This document shows, piece after piece, positions 1-9,650 of a DNA stretch of 64,000 nucleotides. Position numbers and translations under genes: made by a program. The first letter of the stretch is position 1, and each line of letters opens with the position of its first letter. The notes under the pieces were generated by a model. The model searched no databases. It worked only from the letters and a program-made list of their open reading frames with translations, and had not been told where the DNA came from. Origin of the DNA: an uncultured Draconibacterium sp. (GTDB taxonomy: Bacteria > Bacteroidota > Bacteroidia > Bacteroidales > Prolixibacteraceae); NCBI RefSeq assembly GCF_913063105.1, contig NZ_CAJXYQ010000014.1, positions 1-64,000 of the forward strand, given 5' to 3'.

Positions 1-308
1 CACCCTGATATCCGTCTTTTGACGGATCGTCAGTGGAAAGGGTGAAAAGGTGCGGTAAAAGCGCACCGGTGATGGTGGTAACATCATCAGCCGTACGTCT
101 CACGGGTTGCAAAGCCATGTATATCCAAAGTGTTTGCCGCTGTTGCGGTACAGCAAAACGGCCCGTTTTGCTCTCAACGCACAAGAGACTTTGGAGGGGT
201 AGGCTGCAGGAGCCCGACAGTGATGTCGGGACAAGATAAATGATAAAGCTCCTGATGTTGTTTTAACAATAACAGGATGACAGAACCCGGCTTACAGGCT
301 TGCCTTTT
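1..308 (+). ncRNA. rnpB: RNase P RNA, 5' end cut by window edge
   Basis: Catalytic RNA that matures the 5' ends of tRNAs. The segment near 38-68 (agggtgaaaaggtgcgg, then taaaagcgcaccg) matches the conserved class A core, and 283-302 (gacagaacccggcttacag) is the hallmark 3' conserved region that pairs back to the 5' end. The 5' strand with the GAGGAAAGTCC-type element lies before the window. A small open frame at 33-239 is a by-product of this RNA. The exact 3' end is inferred from the following terminator. Confidence 0.9.
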
Positions 309-310
309 TT

Positions 311-357
311 AATTCGGCGGATAGTTAACAGTGTTTACTATCCGCCGAATTTTTTTT
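311..357 (+). terminator. Rho-independent terminator of rnpB
   Basis: A perfect 15-bp stem (aattcggcggatagt at 311-325 with its complement at 337-351), an 11-nt loop and a T run. Confidence 0.93.
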
Positions 358-584
358 AATAACCAACAGATTCGGGCAGGTAGCTAACTTTCCAGCAATT
401 TTGTATTGATTATTTGTACACGATTCTTACATTTGTTTATTAATTGAACAACGCATTTGTTATGTTATGCCCTGAGTTGCATTAAAAACGCAGCTTTGTT
501 TTTCATGTTTATTTCATCACTGCGTAACGGCACAACGAACATAAAAAACACGCATGAAGAATTCGAAACTAACACATTGATATT

Positions 585-1433
585 ATGGTAGCTAAACAAG
601 TTTTATTTTTAGGATTATTTCTCGTTTGTAGTCAGTTGAATGCACAAGTGTGGTTGCACGATTTTGACCAGGCATGCCTAATGGCGCAAAATGAAAATAA
701 GTTATTGTTAATAGATTTTTATGCCGATTGGTGCGAGCCCTGCAAGCGAATGGATCGTGAAACCTGGTCGCAGGATGCAATTAAAGCAGAAATGACTAAG
801 GTGATTGCGGTTAAAGTGAATATTGATGACCATAAGTCGCTGGCCACAAGGTACAGTATAAAGGCCATTCCGGATGTATTAATTGCAGATGCCTGGGGCG
901 GTGAGCTATACGAGCTTAAAGGGTACAAAAGTGCCTCGCAAATGCTGGCCATATTGGAAACCTTGCCCAATGGAACCGGTGAACTAAATAATTTGTTAAA
1001 AAACCTGCAGGAGAATTCTAAAGATGCCGAATTAAATTTGCTTACAGGAAAGTATTATCAGCAGCTGAGTAAAGATTTAGAGGGTAAGGGACAATCGGTT
1101 TTTTTACGTATCAGCTTAAATTATTTCGTGAAAGCCAATAAATACTTCGGAAAAGCGAACGAACCGGTTAAGCAAGAAGAAATTGAATTGTTAAAGAGCT
1201 ATAACCTTGTTCTTGCCGGACGTGCAAAAAAAGTCGTTTCTGATTTTGAAAAAAGTGGTTTCGATCAACTTCACGTAAAAAATAGGGCATTGGCATACTT
1301 TATTGCCTGTTCGGCCTATGTTTCGGAAAACGATGCTGTAAACGCAAAATTAATCTACGAAAAAATTTCCCTTGAAAAAGACAGCGAAGAATACCTTGCA
1401 GAGCTAACTTCTATGTACCCTGATTTCTTTTAA
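585..1433 (+). CDS. Secreted thioredoxin-fold protein
   Basis: A 282-residue protein with an N-terminal signal peptide (about residues 1-21) followed by a thioredoxin-like domain. The redox motif CEPC sits in the context FYADWCEPCKRMD at about residues 46-58, and the cis-Pro region reads KAIPDVLI. The C-terminal half (about 140-282) is helical and has no obvious enzymatic motif; it may be a TPR-like or docking region. Proteins of this type (thioredoxin_7/DUF255-like) reduce or isomerise disulfides in the periplasm of Bacteroidota. It stands alone, converging with the epimerase gene only 5 bp past its stop. The substrate is unknown. Confidence 0.8.
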   Translation: MVAKQVLFLGLFLVCSQLNAQVWLHDFDQACLMAQNENKLLLIDFYADWCEPCKRMDRETWSQDAIKAEMTKVIAVKVNIDDHKSLATRYSIKAIPDVLIADAWGGELYELKGYKSASQMLAILETLPNGTGELNNLLKNLQENSKDAELNLLTGKYYQQLSKDLEGKGQSVFLRISLNYFVKANKYFGKANEPVKQEEIELLKSYNLVLAGRAKKVVSDFEKSGFDQLHVKNRALAYFIACSAYVSENDAVNAKLIYEKISLEKDSEEYLAELTSMYPDFF

Positions 1434-1438
1434 TTGTT

Positions 1439-2455
1439 TTATTCGTTGAAAAACTCCTTATACCAGGCAACAAAATCCCCAATACCTTTTTCGAGTGGTG
1501 TACTGGGTTTGTAGTCAAACTCTTTCTCCAATGCACTTACATCGGCAAAAGTTTTGTATACATCGCCGGGTTGCATTGGGTGAAATTCTTTTAGCGCTTT
1601 TTTACCCAGCGCTTTTTCAATGGTTTCAATAAAATCTATCAGTTTAACCGGGTTGGAGTTGCCAATATTGTGCACTTTGTAAGGCGCGTCCGATTCGTTA
1701 GAAGGAGGACTGTGAAGTATTTTTACTATCCCCTCAACAATATCATCAATATAGGTGAAGTCGCGGTACAGATCGCCGTTGTTAAATACCTTTATCGTAT
1801 TTCCCTCCAAAATATTTTTTGTGAATGAGAAGTAGGCCATATCCGGTCGTCCCCAGGGGCCATAAACCGTAAAGAAACGCAAGCCTGTTGATGGCAACCC
1901 AAACAAATGACTGTAGGTGTGTGCCATCAGTTCATTGCTCTTTTTGGTTGCCGCATATAAGCTAATCGGGTTGTCAACCGAATCGTTTACCGACAAAGGC
2001 ATTTTGGCACTATTGCCATAAACACTTGAAGAGCTGGCATAAACCAAATGCTGAATTTTATTATGCCTGCAGGCTTCAAGTATATTAATAAAGCCCACAA
2101 TATTACTTTCTATATAAGTATGTGGATTTTCAATGCTGTATCGTACACCGGCCTGAGCGGCCAGGTTGCACACCATATCAAATTTCTCGCTTTCAAAAAG
2201 TTGATTCATTTGATCGCGATCTTCCAAATTTATCCGAACAAAAGTATACCGCGGTTTTGTTGAGCTAAGCACCTTCTGATGCCAGTTTTTTGCTTCTGAT
2301 GAGATGCCGGCCTGGGCCAAACGTGCATACTTTAAGTTGGAGGAGTAGTAGTTATTAATGTTATCGATTCCAACAACTGTTGCTCCTTGTTCCAATAATT
2401 TATTGCATAAGTGAAATCCAATAAACCCGGCGGCTCCTGTAACTAAAATTTTCAT
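1439..2455 (-). CDS. NAD-dependent epimerase, UDP-glucuronate 4-epimerase-like
   Basis: A 338-residue extended short-chain dehydrogenase. The N-terminal Rossmann motif GAAGFIG (residues 7-13) binds NAD; the catalytic triad is visible as SSSSVYG plus YAATKK (YxxxK). The sequence [16 protein letters not shown] after the first strand is typical of UDP-glucuronate 4-epimerases, which make UDP-galacturonate for surface polysaccharides. UDP-glucose 4-epimerase is the main alternative. It lies 11 bp downstream of cysN-cysC on the same strand and may be cotranscribed with it, although no functional link to sulfate assimilation is evident. Confidence 0.85.
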   Translation of the reverse strand: MKILVTGAAGFIGFHLCNKLLEQGATVVGIDNINNYYSSNLKYARLAQAGISSEAKNWHQKVLSSTKPRYTFVRINLEDRDQMNQLFESEKFDMVCNLAAQAGVRYSIENPHTYIESNIVGFINILEACRHNKIQHLVYASSSSVYGNSAKMPLSVNDSVDNPISLYAATKKSNELMAHTYSHLFGLPSTGLRFFTVYGPWGRPDMAYFSFTKNILEGNTIKVFNNGDLYRDFTYIDDIVEGIVKILHSPPSNESDAPYKVHNIGNSNPVKLIDFIETIEKALGKKALKEFHPMQPGDVYKTFADVSALEKEFDYKPSTPLEKGIGDFVAWYKEFFNE

Positions 2456-2466
2456 TTTTCAACTTC

Positions 2467-4386
2467 CTAATGGTTAGGAAATACTTTGTTTTGCACCAGA
2501 TAATCGAGAATAGCATCCAGGTTTTCCTCATTATTTTCAGGATTAAAAACCAGTTTGGCCTTGGTTGGTGCTTCGTACTCCAAATCAACTCCCGGAAGAC
2601 CAGAAGTTTTACCCTGTTCCAGTAATTCGTATAATTCGGGCTTGTTTTGCTTGCAATAATCCACATCGGCATCCATATAAAACAGGTGGAAACGCTCTGG
2701 GCCAATAATTTCGGCAACCTGTTGGCGCAGGCTTTCGTTGCGGCTGATAAACGAAGCAATGGTTATAATACCCTGGTCGTTCAGCAGTTTGCAAATGTGT
2801 GCCACCCTACGCAGGTTTTCGGCCCTGTCGGCAGGAGAATAATCCAGCTCGCGGCTTAAGCCTGAACGCACCGAACTACCGTCGATAAGCACAGCCGTTG
2901 CCCCGTTTTCAAATAATTTTTTCTCGAGACTAAAGGCCAGCTCGTTTTTGCCCGATCCGTGCAAGCCTGTAATCCAAATGGTTTCGCCCTTCTGGTTGTA
3001 CTTTTGTTGGTATTCTTCGGCTTTTATCAGCGCTTCGCCTTTGGCAATTTTGGCCTTGTCTACATCGGTAATCCGCGAAGTCAGGTTTTTGCTATTCAGC
3101 TTGTCGATAATCATACCAACTGCAACGGTATTGTGCGTAACCGGGTCGATCAAAATAAACGAACCGGTTTGTTTATTCTTTTTATAGGGATCGAAATACA
3201 GCGGTTTGGTAGTGGTAATAGCCACGCGGCCAATTTCGTTGAGCCTGAACTTTTCGATATTTGATTTTTCAAGCGTGTTCACATCTACCTTGTATTTTAT
3301 CTCGTCGATACGGGCCTTGGTGTTGTTATTGGCCTGTTTGATGTAGAACTGTGTACTGAGGTTCATTTCGCTTTCTTCCATCCATACCAGCATGGCCTCG
3401 AACTGGCGCTCCACACGCGGCAGGTTGTCGGGGTGTACCAACATATCGCCACGCGAAATATCGATTTCGTCTTCCAGCGTTACGGTTACCGATTCGGGCG
3501 GGAATGCATAGTCTTTTTCACCGTCGTAGGTAACAATTTTTTCCACTTTCGATTTAAGCATCGAAGGCAGCACCATTACCTCGTCGCCTTTTTTTATGAT
3601 ACCCGATGCTACCGAAGTAGAGAAGCCGCGGAACTTAATATCGGGGCGCAAAACATACTGTACCGGGTAGCGCAGGTCATCGAAGTTACGGTCGGAGCTA
3701 ACGTGTACATTCTCTAAAAATTCCAGCAGACAAGGGCCGTGGTACCAGGGCATGTTGGTGCCGGCTTCTACCACGTTGTCGCCTTTTAATGCCGAAAGCG
3801 GAATAAAGTTTACATCGGGAATATCCAGTTGCGTAACAAAAGCTTCGTAATCGGCCTTAATCTCCTCAAAACGTTCTTGTTTATAATCGGCCAAATCCAT
3901 TTTATTTACAGCTACCACCACGTGTTTTATACCCAAAAGGCTGGCCAGGTAGGTGTGGCGTTTGGTTTGGGTAATTACCCCGTAGCGCGAATCAATCAGG
4001 ATAATGGCCAGGTTGGCAGTTGATCCACCGGTAATCATATTTCGGGTGTACTGCTCGTGCCCCGGTGTATCGGCAATAATAAATTTTCGTTTGGCAGTAG
4101 AAAAGTAACGGTAAGCCACATCAATGGTAATTCCCTGTTCGCGTTCAGCTTTCAGTCCGTCGAGCAACAGGGCATAATCGATTTCCTCGCCGGCATGGCC
4201 CACGCGTTTGCTGTCGCGGTGTAAGGCCTCCAGCTGATCTTCGTACAACATTTTACTGTCGGCCATCAGACGACCAATCAGGGTTGATTTGCCATCGTCA
4301 ACTGAACCAGCGGTTAATAGTCTTAGGAGATCCTTTTTTTGGTCTTGATCTAAGAATTCTTGTATGTTTAATTTTTTTGTTGTCAT
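2467..4386 (-). CDS. cysN: Sulfate adenylyltransferase large subunit fused to APS-kinase-like domain
   Basis: A two-domain protein of 639 residues. The N-terminal GTPase (CysN) has the P-loop [10 protein letters not shown], the G3 motif DTPGHEQ and the G4 motif NKMD; with CysD it makes APS from sulfate and ATP, driven by GTP hydrolysis. The C-terminal ~190 residues are an APS kinase (CysC)-like domain with P-loop GLHGSGKN and the late motif [10 protein letters not shown]. The kinase half is divergent: DGSSVR replaces the usual DGDxxR, and the RDPKGLY region is altered. I chose the ATG at 4386 because homology begins there; a longer open frame runs to 4518 through unrelated sequence. Confidence 0.92.
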   Translation of the reverse strand: MTTKKLNIQEFLDQDQKKDLLRLLTAGSVDDGKSTLIGRLMADSKMLYEDQLEALHRDSKRVGHAGEEIDYALLLDGLKAEREQGITIDVAYRYFSTAKRKFIIADTPGHEQYTRNMITGGSTANLAIILIDSRYGVITQTKRHTYLASLLGIKHVVVAVNKMDLADYKQERFEEIKADYEAFVTQLDIPDVNFIPLSALKGDNVVEAGTNMPWYHGPCLLEFLENVHVSSDRNFDDLRYPVQYVLRPDIKFRGFSTSVASGIIKKGDEVMVLPSMLKSKVEKIVTYDGEKDYAFPPESVTVTLEDEIDISRGDMLVHPDNLPRVERQFEAMLVWMEESEMNLSTQFYIKQANNNTKARIDEIKYKVDVNTLEKSNIEKFRLNEIGRVAITTTKPLYFDPYKKNKQTGSFILIDPVTHNTVAVGMIIDKLNSKNLTSRITDVDKAKIAKGEALIKAEEYQQKYNQKGETIWITGLHGSGKNELAFSLEKKLFENGATAVLIDGSSVRSGLSRELDYSPADRAENLRRVAHICKLLNDQGIITIASFISRNESLRQQVAEIIGPERFHLFYMDADVDYCKQNKPELYELLEQGKTSGLPGVDLEYEAPTKAKLVFNPENNEENLDAILDYLVQNKVFPNH

Positions 4387-4526
4387 TTTTTCTTTTTTGC
4401 TGTAGTGGTTTTGGAATGAGTTCCCTTCGTCGCGGTGCTCCTCGGGAAATCTTGCAACAAACTTTTTTTGAATCACGGTTCCGCGAGCCAAAGGCGACGC
4501 GGTCTCATGCCCTTTCACTGCTCTTC
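4387..4526. other. cysD-cysN junction with repeat-like insert
   Basis: These 140 bp separate cysD from cysN, which usually lie close together. By eye the stretch is more GC-rich than its surroundings and has CGTCGC/GCGACG arms. It is open in frame with cysN, but its peptide does not resemble CysN. It may be a short dispersed repeat inserted in the operon. Confidence 0.35.
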
Positions 4527-5435
4527 TTAGAAATATCCCTCCCGTTTTTTCTGTTCCATACTTGCTTCCTGGTCGAAGTCGATAACCCGTGTTGTACGTT
4601 CTGAAACGGTTACAGTCATCATTTCTTCCACAATTTTTTCGATGGTATCGGCTTCCGACTCAATAGCTCCGGTAAGCGGGTAGCACCCCAAAGTACGGAA
4701 ACGCACCTTTCGCATTTCGGCTTTCTCGCGCAGTTCTTTTGGCATACGCTCGTCGTCTACTAAAATCAGGCTGCCATCGATATCAACAACTGGACGTTCT
4801 TTGGCATAATACAGGGGTACAATCGGGATATTCTCCAGTCGGATGTACTGCCAGATGTCCAGCTCTGTCCAGTTGGAGATTGGGAATACCCGGATGGACT
4901 CACCTTTCTGCACACGGCTGTTGTAGATGTTCCACAATTCAGGACGCTGGTTTTTGGGGTCCCACTGGTGAAACTTATCGCGGAAGGAGAAAATACGTTC
5001 TTTGGCACGCGATTTTTCTTCGTCGCGACGGGCACCGCCAAAAGCGGCATCAAATTTATATTTGTTTAGCCCGGCCAGCAAAGCCTGGGTTTTCATGATA
5101 TCGGTATGTACCTTACTTCCATGTGTGAATGGTCCAACGCCACCTTCAAAGCCTTCTTTGTTGTGGTGCACAATCAGGTCCCAGCCTTTTTCTTTAGCGT
5201 AATTATCGCGAAACTCAATCATTTCCTGGAATTTCCATTTCGAATCGATGTGCATTAATGGGAATGGCACTTTGCCGGGATAAAAAGCTTTTTCGGCCAG
5301 GCGTACCATTACTGAAGAATCTTTTCCGATGGAATAAAGCATTACCGGGTTCTCGAATTCGGCTGCCACCTCGCGGATGATGTGGATGGCTTCGGCCTCC
5401 AGTTCACGCAGGTTTGTTAATGAATAGTTATTCAT
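4527..5435 (-). CDS. cysD: Sulfate adenylyltransferase small subunit
   Basis: A 302-residue PAPS-reductase-family (PP-loop) protein that, with CysN, forms APS from sulfate and ATP. The ATP-binding PP-loop is SIGKDSSVM near residues 37-45, followed by the conserved HIDSKWKF and [20 protein letters not shown] regions. The ATG at 5435 was chosen because CysD proteins start with a short segment before [11 protein letters not shown]; extending to 5459 would need a TTG. It is the first gene of the cysD-cysN unit. Confidence 0.95.
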   Translation of the reverse strand: MNNYSLTNLRELEAEAIHIIREVAAEFENPVMLYSIGKDSSVMVRLAEKAFYPGKVPFPLMHIDSKWKFQEMIEFRDNYAKEKGWDLIVHHNKEGFEGGVGPFTHGSKVHTDIMKTQALLAGLNKYKFDAAFGGARRDEEKSRAKERIFSFRDKFHQWDPKNQRPELWNIYNSRVQKGESIRVFPISNWTELDIWQYIRLENIPIVPLYYAKERPVVDIDGSLILVDDERMPKELREKAEMRKVRFRTLGCYPLTGAIESEADTIEKIVEEMMTVTVSERTTRVIDFDQEASMEQKKREGYF

Positions 5436-5781
5436 ATATCTAGAATTGTTTGTTTTCAACAGCTAACTCCAAACATTCACTGGTAACTTAAGCTTGTGAA
5501 TTTACCGGTGAAAGTTTTTTGTTACCTGTTATTTTATATTAACAACCGGGCAGCAAGCAAAAATGCTTCATACAAAAAATTGCTTTGGTAAACTGCACTG
5601 TAGCTGTATAAAATTCAATTTACTTCTTACAAAACGACTGCAAATATAGAACTTTATTCTGGTTGACTTAGGGATAAAAGACATTTGTGTCTGATGAGAA
5701 ATTTTATTTAAGAATGATTTTAAATAGCAGATGGATTCTGGGCTTTGTTACTACAGCAATTGTGGTCAGCAGTTCCTTTAA
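5436..5781. promoter_or_regulatory. cysD upstream region
   Basis: Holds the leader and promoter of cysD. On the minus strand TATATTTG at 5648-5641 matches the Bacteroidota -7 consensus TAnnTTTG; no clear -33 TTTG is seen. It would give a leader of roughly 180-200 nt. An inverted repeat (ttcactggtaa near 5476-5486 and ttaccggtgaa near 5502-5512) could fold in the leader. I recognise no known riboswitch. No gene is seen here. Confidence 0.4.
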
Positions 5782-7590
5782 TTAGAAGCTCCAGAAATAC
5801 GGAATTAGGAGCATGGACAGAATAAATGCAATTAAGTTAAGAGGTAAGCCAATCTTTACATAATCGCGGAATTTATAGTTTCCGATAGCCTGGATTATAA
5901 GGTTGGTTTGGTAGCCAATGGGTGTTGAAAAACTTGCTGATGCGGCAATGGCAATGGTTACAAAAAAAGGTTTGGGATCGAGATTTAGCTGATGCGAGGC
6001 TGCCAGGGCTATTGGAAACACCAGGGCAGCTGCTGCATTATTGGTAATTATTTCGGTAAAAATTGCAGTTATGATATAGAGTGCGGCCATTACGCCAATG
6101 GGGCCAAAACCTTTCGAGAAGTTTATGGTGGTGCGTGCGATAGCTTCTGCTGCACCTGAATTTTGCATGGCTTTACTTATGGCAAAAGCACAGGCAATGG
6201 TAATTAAAACATCCCAACTAATAGCTTTGGTGTATTTTTGATGAGGCATTATTTTTAACCAAATAAGCAACATTGCCGCGATAGATGAGAAAAAGAACAT
6301 GTCTAAAGTAATGCCATCGGGTGAGGCAATAAACTTGCCAATGGTTGTGCCAATTACCATAGCCAGCAGAATAATAAAAGCGATCCATTTTTTCCAAAAG
6401 GTTCCGGTTGAACGGTAATCGCGAATGTATGATGTGAGCAGAAAAATTTTGGAGTCGCCCCAGTTCTCAATAAATTTTTCGGTAGTGAGTAGCACCAAAT
6501 TATCGCCGGTTTTTAATTTTAGCTGGTCTTTGTGGCTGGTTATCCGTTCTCCGTTTCGGTGTACTGCAAGTACAACAGCCTGGTAATGGTCGTAAAAGTT
6601 AAACTCATGAATTGTTTTTCCAATGGCCGGAAATCTTGGCGATAAAACAGCTTCGTATTGTTTCAGGTTTTCTTTCGGAACATCTTTTATTAAATCTATT
6701 CCGCTAAGCTTAACGTTTTGGTTGGCCAATATATAATTTAAACGATCAGATTTTCCGGCAACCAGCAGTTTGTCGTTTTCAAGAATTTTAAATATCCCCT
6801 TTCGGGTTTCAATAATATTTCCTTCGCGGTTAATGGTTTGTATAATCAGGCCTTTAAGCTCTTTCATACGGCCATTTCTAATTTCAAGGCCTATTAAATT
6901 ACTGTTTTCGGTGATAATAATATCGTAATGATAGTCTTTGTATTCGGTAGAACTTTTAGCATTGAAAAAAATCTTCTCACCGGGCAAAAACCTGTTACTG
7001 AAAACTGTCATGTAAATGGTGCCGGTAACTGCAATAAAGCCTCCAATTTTTCCCAGTTCAAACATGCTAAAGCCCTCGTGGCCGTTTTCCAGAATTAAGC
7101 CATGAACAACCAGGTTGGTTGATGTGCCGATTAAGGTGCACATGCCGCCAAAAATTGTGGCGTACGATAAGGGAATCAGAAATTTTTTAGACGACAGGTT
7201 GAGGTTTTCAGACCATTTTTTGATGATAGGAGCAAAAATAATTACAACCGGAGTATTGTTTAGAAAAGCTGATAATACCGATACTGGCAACATTATTTGT
7301 GGTATTAATGAAACCATTTTCCGACGTTTGCGGGGAAGATAGGTTTGTGCCAGGCGGTTTAATATGCCCGATTGTCTGATACCTTCGCTAACAATAAAAA
7401 GAATGCCAATTGTTATCATTCCTTTATTGGAAAAACCTGCCAGCATCTCTTTGTCGGTTATGGAACCTGTAGCCATTAAAATTATTGCGGCAGAGAAAAA
7501 AATTAAACCCGGGCGCATCAATTCTTTTGCCAGGGCAATAATCGTTAACAGTACAATTGCAAGTACAATATATCCTTCGGTACTAATCAA
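5782..7590 (-). CDS. SLC13/DASS-type permease with RCK_C domains, candidate sulfate transporter
   Basis: A 602-residue membrane protein. Two blocks of hydrophobic helices (about residues 1-205 and 400-602) flank a soluble middle with two TrkA-C (RCK_C)-like modules (about 210-290 and 300-385). The layout matches the SLC13-like anion permeases (SAC1/SLT-like), some of which carry sulfate. Its position just upstream of cysD-cysN, same strand, supports sulfate uptake, but this is inference from context. The start appears to be TTG at 7590; the next ATG would remove most of the first membrane helix. The helix-bundle motif NNAAAALVFPIALA in the second block is typical of the family. Confidence 0.8.
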   Translation of the reverse strand: MISTEGYIVLAIVLLTIIALAKELMRPGLIFFSAAIILMATGSITDKEMLAGFSNKGMITIGILFIVSEGIRQSGILNRLAQTYLPRKRRKMVSLIPQIMLPVSVLSAFLNNTPVVIIFAPIIKKWSENLNLSSKKFLIPLSYATIFGGMCTLIGTSTNLVVHGLILENGHEGFSMFELGKIGGFIAVTGTIYMTVFSNRFLPGEKIFFNAKSSTEYKDYHYDIIITENSNLIGLEIRNGRMKELKGLIIQTINREGNIIETRKGIFKILENDKLLVAGKSDRLNYILANQNVKLSGIDLIKDVPKENLKQYEAVLSPRFPAIGKTIHEFNFYDHYQAVVLAVHRNGERITSHKDQLKLKTGDNLVLLTTEKFIENWGDSKIFLLTSYIRDYRSTGTFWKKWIAFIILLAMVIGTTIGKFIASPDGITLDMFFFSSIAAMLLIWLKIMPHQKYTKAISWDVLITIACAFAISKAMQNSGAAEAIARTTINFSKGFGPIGVMAALYIITAIFTEIITNNAAAALVFPIALAASHQLNLDPKPFFVTIAIAASASFSTPIGYQTNLIIQAIGNYKFRDYVKIGLPLNLIAFILSMLLIPYFWSF

Positions 7591-7911
7591 GTTGAATTTG
7601 TATTATTAAGTTCTCCCTTTTCAATTCAAAATGTTCTTGAAAAAATCAAAACTACTATTAAAATTTTTGCTCTTCAAATTATTTGTGTGAAATAAAAATG
7701 TTCAAGGCGGTAAGGTGTTGTAAGTTGTTGTTTATTTGGCTTTTTTGTGTGAGTTGCGATTGAGAATTGTCAACGAGTCGAAAGCGGAGATAGTAAATCA
7801 GAGAAGTAATGTTTCAATTTTTTTTGAAAAAAAATGCCAGATGATTTGTGTGAAAAAAAATAATAATTACTTTTGCACCCGCCTTTGAGAAACAAAGGAA
7901 CAACAAAGGAT
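7591..7911. promoter_or_regulatory. Divergent intergenic region between permease and tRNA-Lys
   Basis: AT-rich 321-bp spacer with no credible gene. It contains the tRNA promoter (7845-7876) and must also hold the promoter of the leftward permease, for which I see no clear match. Confidence 0.4.
7845..7876 (+). promoter_or_regulatory. Promoter of tRNA-Lys
   Basis: TTTG at 7845-7848 and TACTTTTGC at 7868-7876 are separated by 19 bp, a full match to the Bacteroidota primary-sigma consensus TTTG-N19-21-TAnnTTTG. Confidence 0.75.
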
Positions 7912-7987
7912 GACTCAGTAGCTCAGTTGGTAGAGCACATCCCTTTTAAGGATGGGGTCCTGGGTTCGAACCCCAGCTGAGTCACCA
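7912..7987 (+). tRNA. tRNA-Lys (anticodon TTT), encoded CCA
   Basis: A full cloverleaf. The acceptor stem GACTCAG (7912-7918) pairs with CTGAGTC (7977-7983), with discriminator A and genomic CCA. The anticodon stem CATCC/GGATG encloses loop CTTTTAA, giving anticodon TTT. The T-arm reads CTGGGTTCGAACCCCAG. The 3' end is the integration site of the island that follows: its last 15 bp are repeated at 52547-52561. Confidence 0.97.
7971..7985 (+). repeat. attL core in the tRNA 3' end
   Basis: ccccagctgagtcac, identical to 52547-52561 in the same orientation. It covers part of the T-arm, the 3' acceptor strand and the first C of CCA. Confidence 0.8.
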
Positions 7988-8008
7988 AGTCGGAAATCAT
8001 TCCGAACC

Positions 8009-8045
8009 AAAAGCGCTTAAATCGTTGATTTACAGCGCTTTTTTC
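8009..8045 (+). terminator. Terminator after tRNA-Lys, island copy
   Basis: aaaagcgcttaaatc pairs with gatttacagcgctttt around a short loop, then a T run. It differs from the terminator beyond attR, as expected if the island brought its own. Confidence 0.8.
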
Positions 8046-8098
8046 TTTTGCGGTAATTCATAATAAGTCAAAAAACACCAAAAAAAGGGGACTAAATC

Positions 8099-8252
8099 GA
8101 GACCCATCTATTTTTGGCTAAAAAATAGGTCTCTTTTTTGTAACTCTCTGATATTCATAATTTAATTTGGTCTGAATTGGTCTCTTTTGCTGTTGTGAGA
8201 CGGCACTTTTTAGGGTAATTTTACCCAAAAAGAGACCTATAGAGACCCTAAA
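8099..8252. repeat. GAGACC repeat cluster, putative recombinase arm sites (left)
   Basis: GAGACC occurs at 8099, 8232 and 8242 and, inverted, at 8128 and 8179. The pair at 8231-8252 (agagacctatagagaccctaaa) closely matches 52471-52492 (agagacccataggagacctaaa) at the other end. The position between the att core and the integrase start fits arm-type binding sites of a tyrosine recombinase. Confidence 0.65.
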
Positions 8253-8271
8253 ACTTAAAAATTTAGGAGTT

Positions 8272-9471
8272 ATGAGAATCAGAATTAGTCTTCTGTTAAA
8301 GAAATCAAAGAGTAAAAACAGCGGTAAATGCCCTGTTTATGCGCGTTGCGTAATGGATGGACGAAGAATTGAGCTGTCAACGTCAATTTTAGTGGATGTA
8401 GATAATTGGGATAAAACAAGGCAGGAAATTGCCGGAAGTTCTCATGAAGTTAGAATTCTAAATAATCGCTTATTGAAATTTGTATCTGGTATTTATGATA
8501 TCTATAATCAGTTGGAAGCGGGCAGAGATGATTTTGATATTTACACCATCAAAGAAAAAATTACGGGTACAAGTTCGAAAGATTATTTTATTGAGCTATT
8601 TGAGTCAGTTATCGATTCGATTGAGAAAAAGTTAGGAAAAGGTTACTCCAAAGGAACTTTAAAGCACTATCGTACTTCTCTCACCAGATTGAAGGATTTT
8701 GTAAAGGAATTTTATTTTCGGAAAGATGTTGAGATTAAAAAAGTTGATTATACTTTTCTGAGTGCTTTTAACATTTACCTTAAATCCAAACACAATATTG
8801 GAACAAATACAGTGTGGGGATATCATCGGCATATTAAGAAGGTCTTGAATGATGCGGTTTCCATGGGATTAATTGTTCGCAATCCATATGAAAATTTCAA
8901 GGTAAAAAGAGGTGATGCAAATCGGGACTTTCTTACACTAAAAGAAATAAAAAAAATAGAGAAAAAACGTATTCAGATTGATAGGCTTGCCATTGTACGG
9001 GATGTTTTTGTTTTTGCGTGTTACACCGGTTTATCGTATTCTGACATTGCAAAATTGAGCTACCATCACATTCATAAAGGTGATGACGGTGAAGATTGGA
9101 TTATTATAGATCGGAACAAAACAAAGAACCGATGTCGTATTCCTTTACTTCCGAATGCTTTAAAAATTTTGAGAAAGTATAAAGATTATGCATGGAATGA
9201 ATCGCAAGGCTTATTATTGCCGGTTCGTTCAAACCAAAAAATGAACGCTTATCTTAAAGAGCTAGCAACCATCTGTGGTATTAAAAAGAATTTATCAATG
9301 CATGTGGCCAGGCATTCATTTGCAACATCAGTAACGCTCTCAAATGGAATACCGATAGAGACCGTATCAAAAATGTTGGGACATAATTCTTTAAAAACAA
9401 CACAAGTATATGCTAGAATTGTTGATAAGAAGATATCGGATGATATGAAGAAATTGAAGGCTATATTGTAA
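8272..9471 (+). CDS. Tyrosine recombinase (integrase) of the island
   Basis: A 399-residue site-specific recombinase with an N-terminal arm-binding region (about 1-100), a SAM-like core-binding domain (about 105-205) and a C-terminal catalytic domain. Visible catalytic residues are HVAR (His and Arg II), LGH and the nucleophile Tyr380 in QVYARI. The first catalytic Arg is not in its usual place: the motif reads TGLSYSD rather than TGLRxxD, as in the CTnDOT integrase IntDOT, where Ser replaces it. AGGAG lies 6 nt before the ATG. It directly follows the tRNA and attL and should catalyse integration and excision. No excisionase gene is seen nearby. Confidence 0.93.
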   Translation: MRIRISLLLKKSKSKNSGKCPVYARCVMDGRRIELSTSILVDVDNWDKTRQEIAGSSHEVRILNNRLLKFVSGIYDIYNQLEAGRDDFDIYTIKEKITGTSSKDYFIELFESVIDSIEKKLGKGYSKGTLKHYRTSLTRLKDFVKEFYFRKDVEIKKVDYTFLSAFNIYLKSKHNIGTNTVWGYHRHIKKVLNDAVSMGLIVRNPYENFKVKRGDANRDFLTLKEIKKIEKKRIQIDRLAIVRDVFVFACYTGLSYSDIAKLSYHHIHKGDDGEDWIIIDRNKTKNRCRIPLLPNALKILRKYKDYAWNESQGLLLPVRSNQKMNAYLKELATICGIKKNLSMHVARHSFATSVTLSNGIPIETVSKMLGHNSLKTTQVYARIVDKKISDDMKKLKAIL

Positions 9472-9569
9472 AGGATAAATCTAAATATTCGTATGACGTT
9501 CAAGATTAAGGGGAGTTGAATTAGAGTATGATTATACCATATTTAAATGGAGTACCACAAACAAACAAG

Positions 9570-9634
9570 GGTAAAATAATGCCATTACCTGTTAATTTTA
9601 ACAAATTCCCGTTGCCTGATTTGTAGTTCCTTTG
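9570..9634 (+). promoter_or_regulatory. Carrageenan regulon promoter, site A (anhydrogalactose operon)
   Basis: First half-site ggtaaaataatgccatta starts at 9570, second half-site gttaatttt at 9591 (21 bp apart), and the -7 TTTG is at 9631-9634, exactly 40 bp after the second half-site. Five other island promoters share this geometry. The start codon of the transporter is 17 nt beyond the TTTG. Confidence 0.75.
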
Positions 9635-9650
9635 TGTAAAAATTATTACC

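Noticed and set aside
33..239. Open frame of 68 codons
   Set aside because: It lies inside the RNase P RNA, whose conserved core and 3' region are visible; the Cys/Arg-rich peptide resembles no protein.
4386..4518. Upstream extension of cysN
   Set aside because: The added 44 residues match nothing in CysN, and the ATG at 4386 begins where family homology starts.
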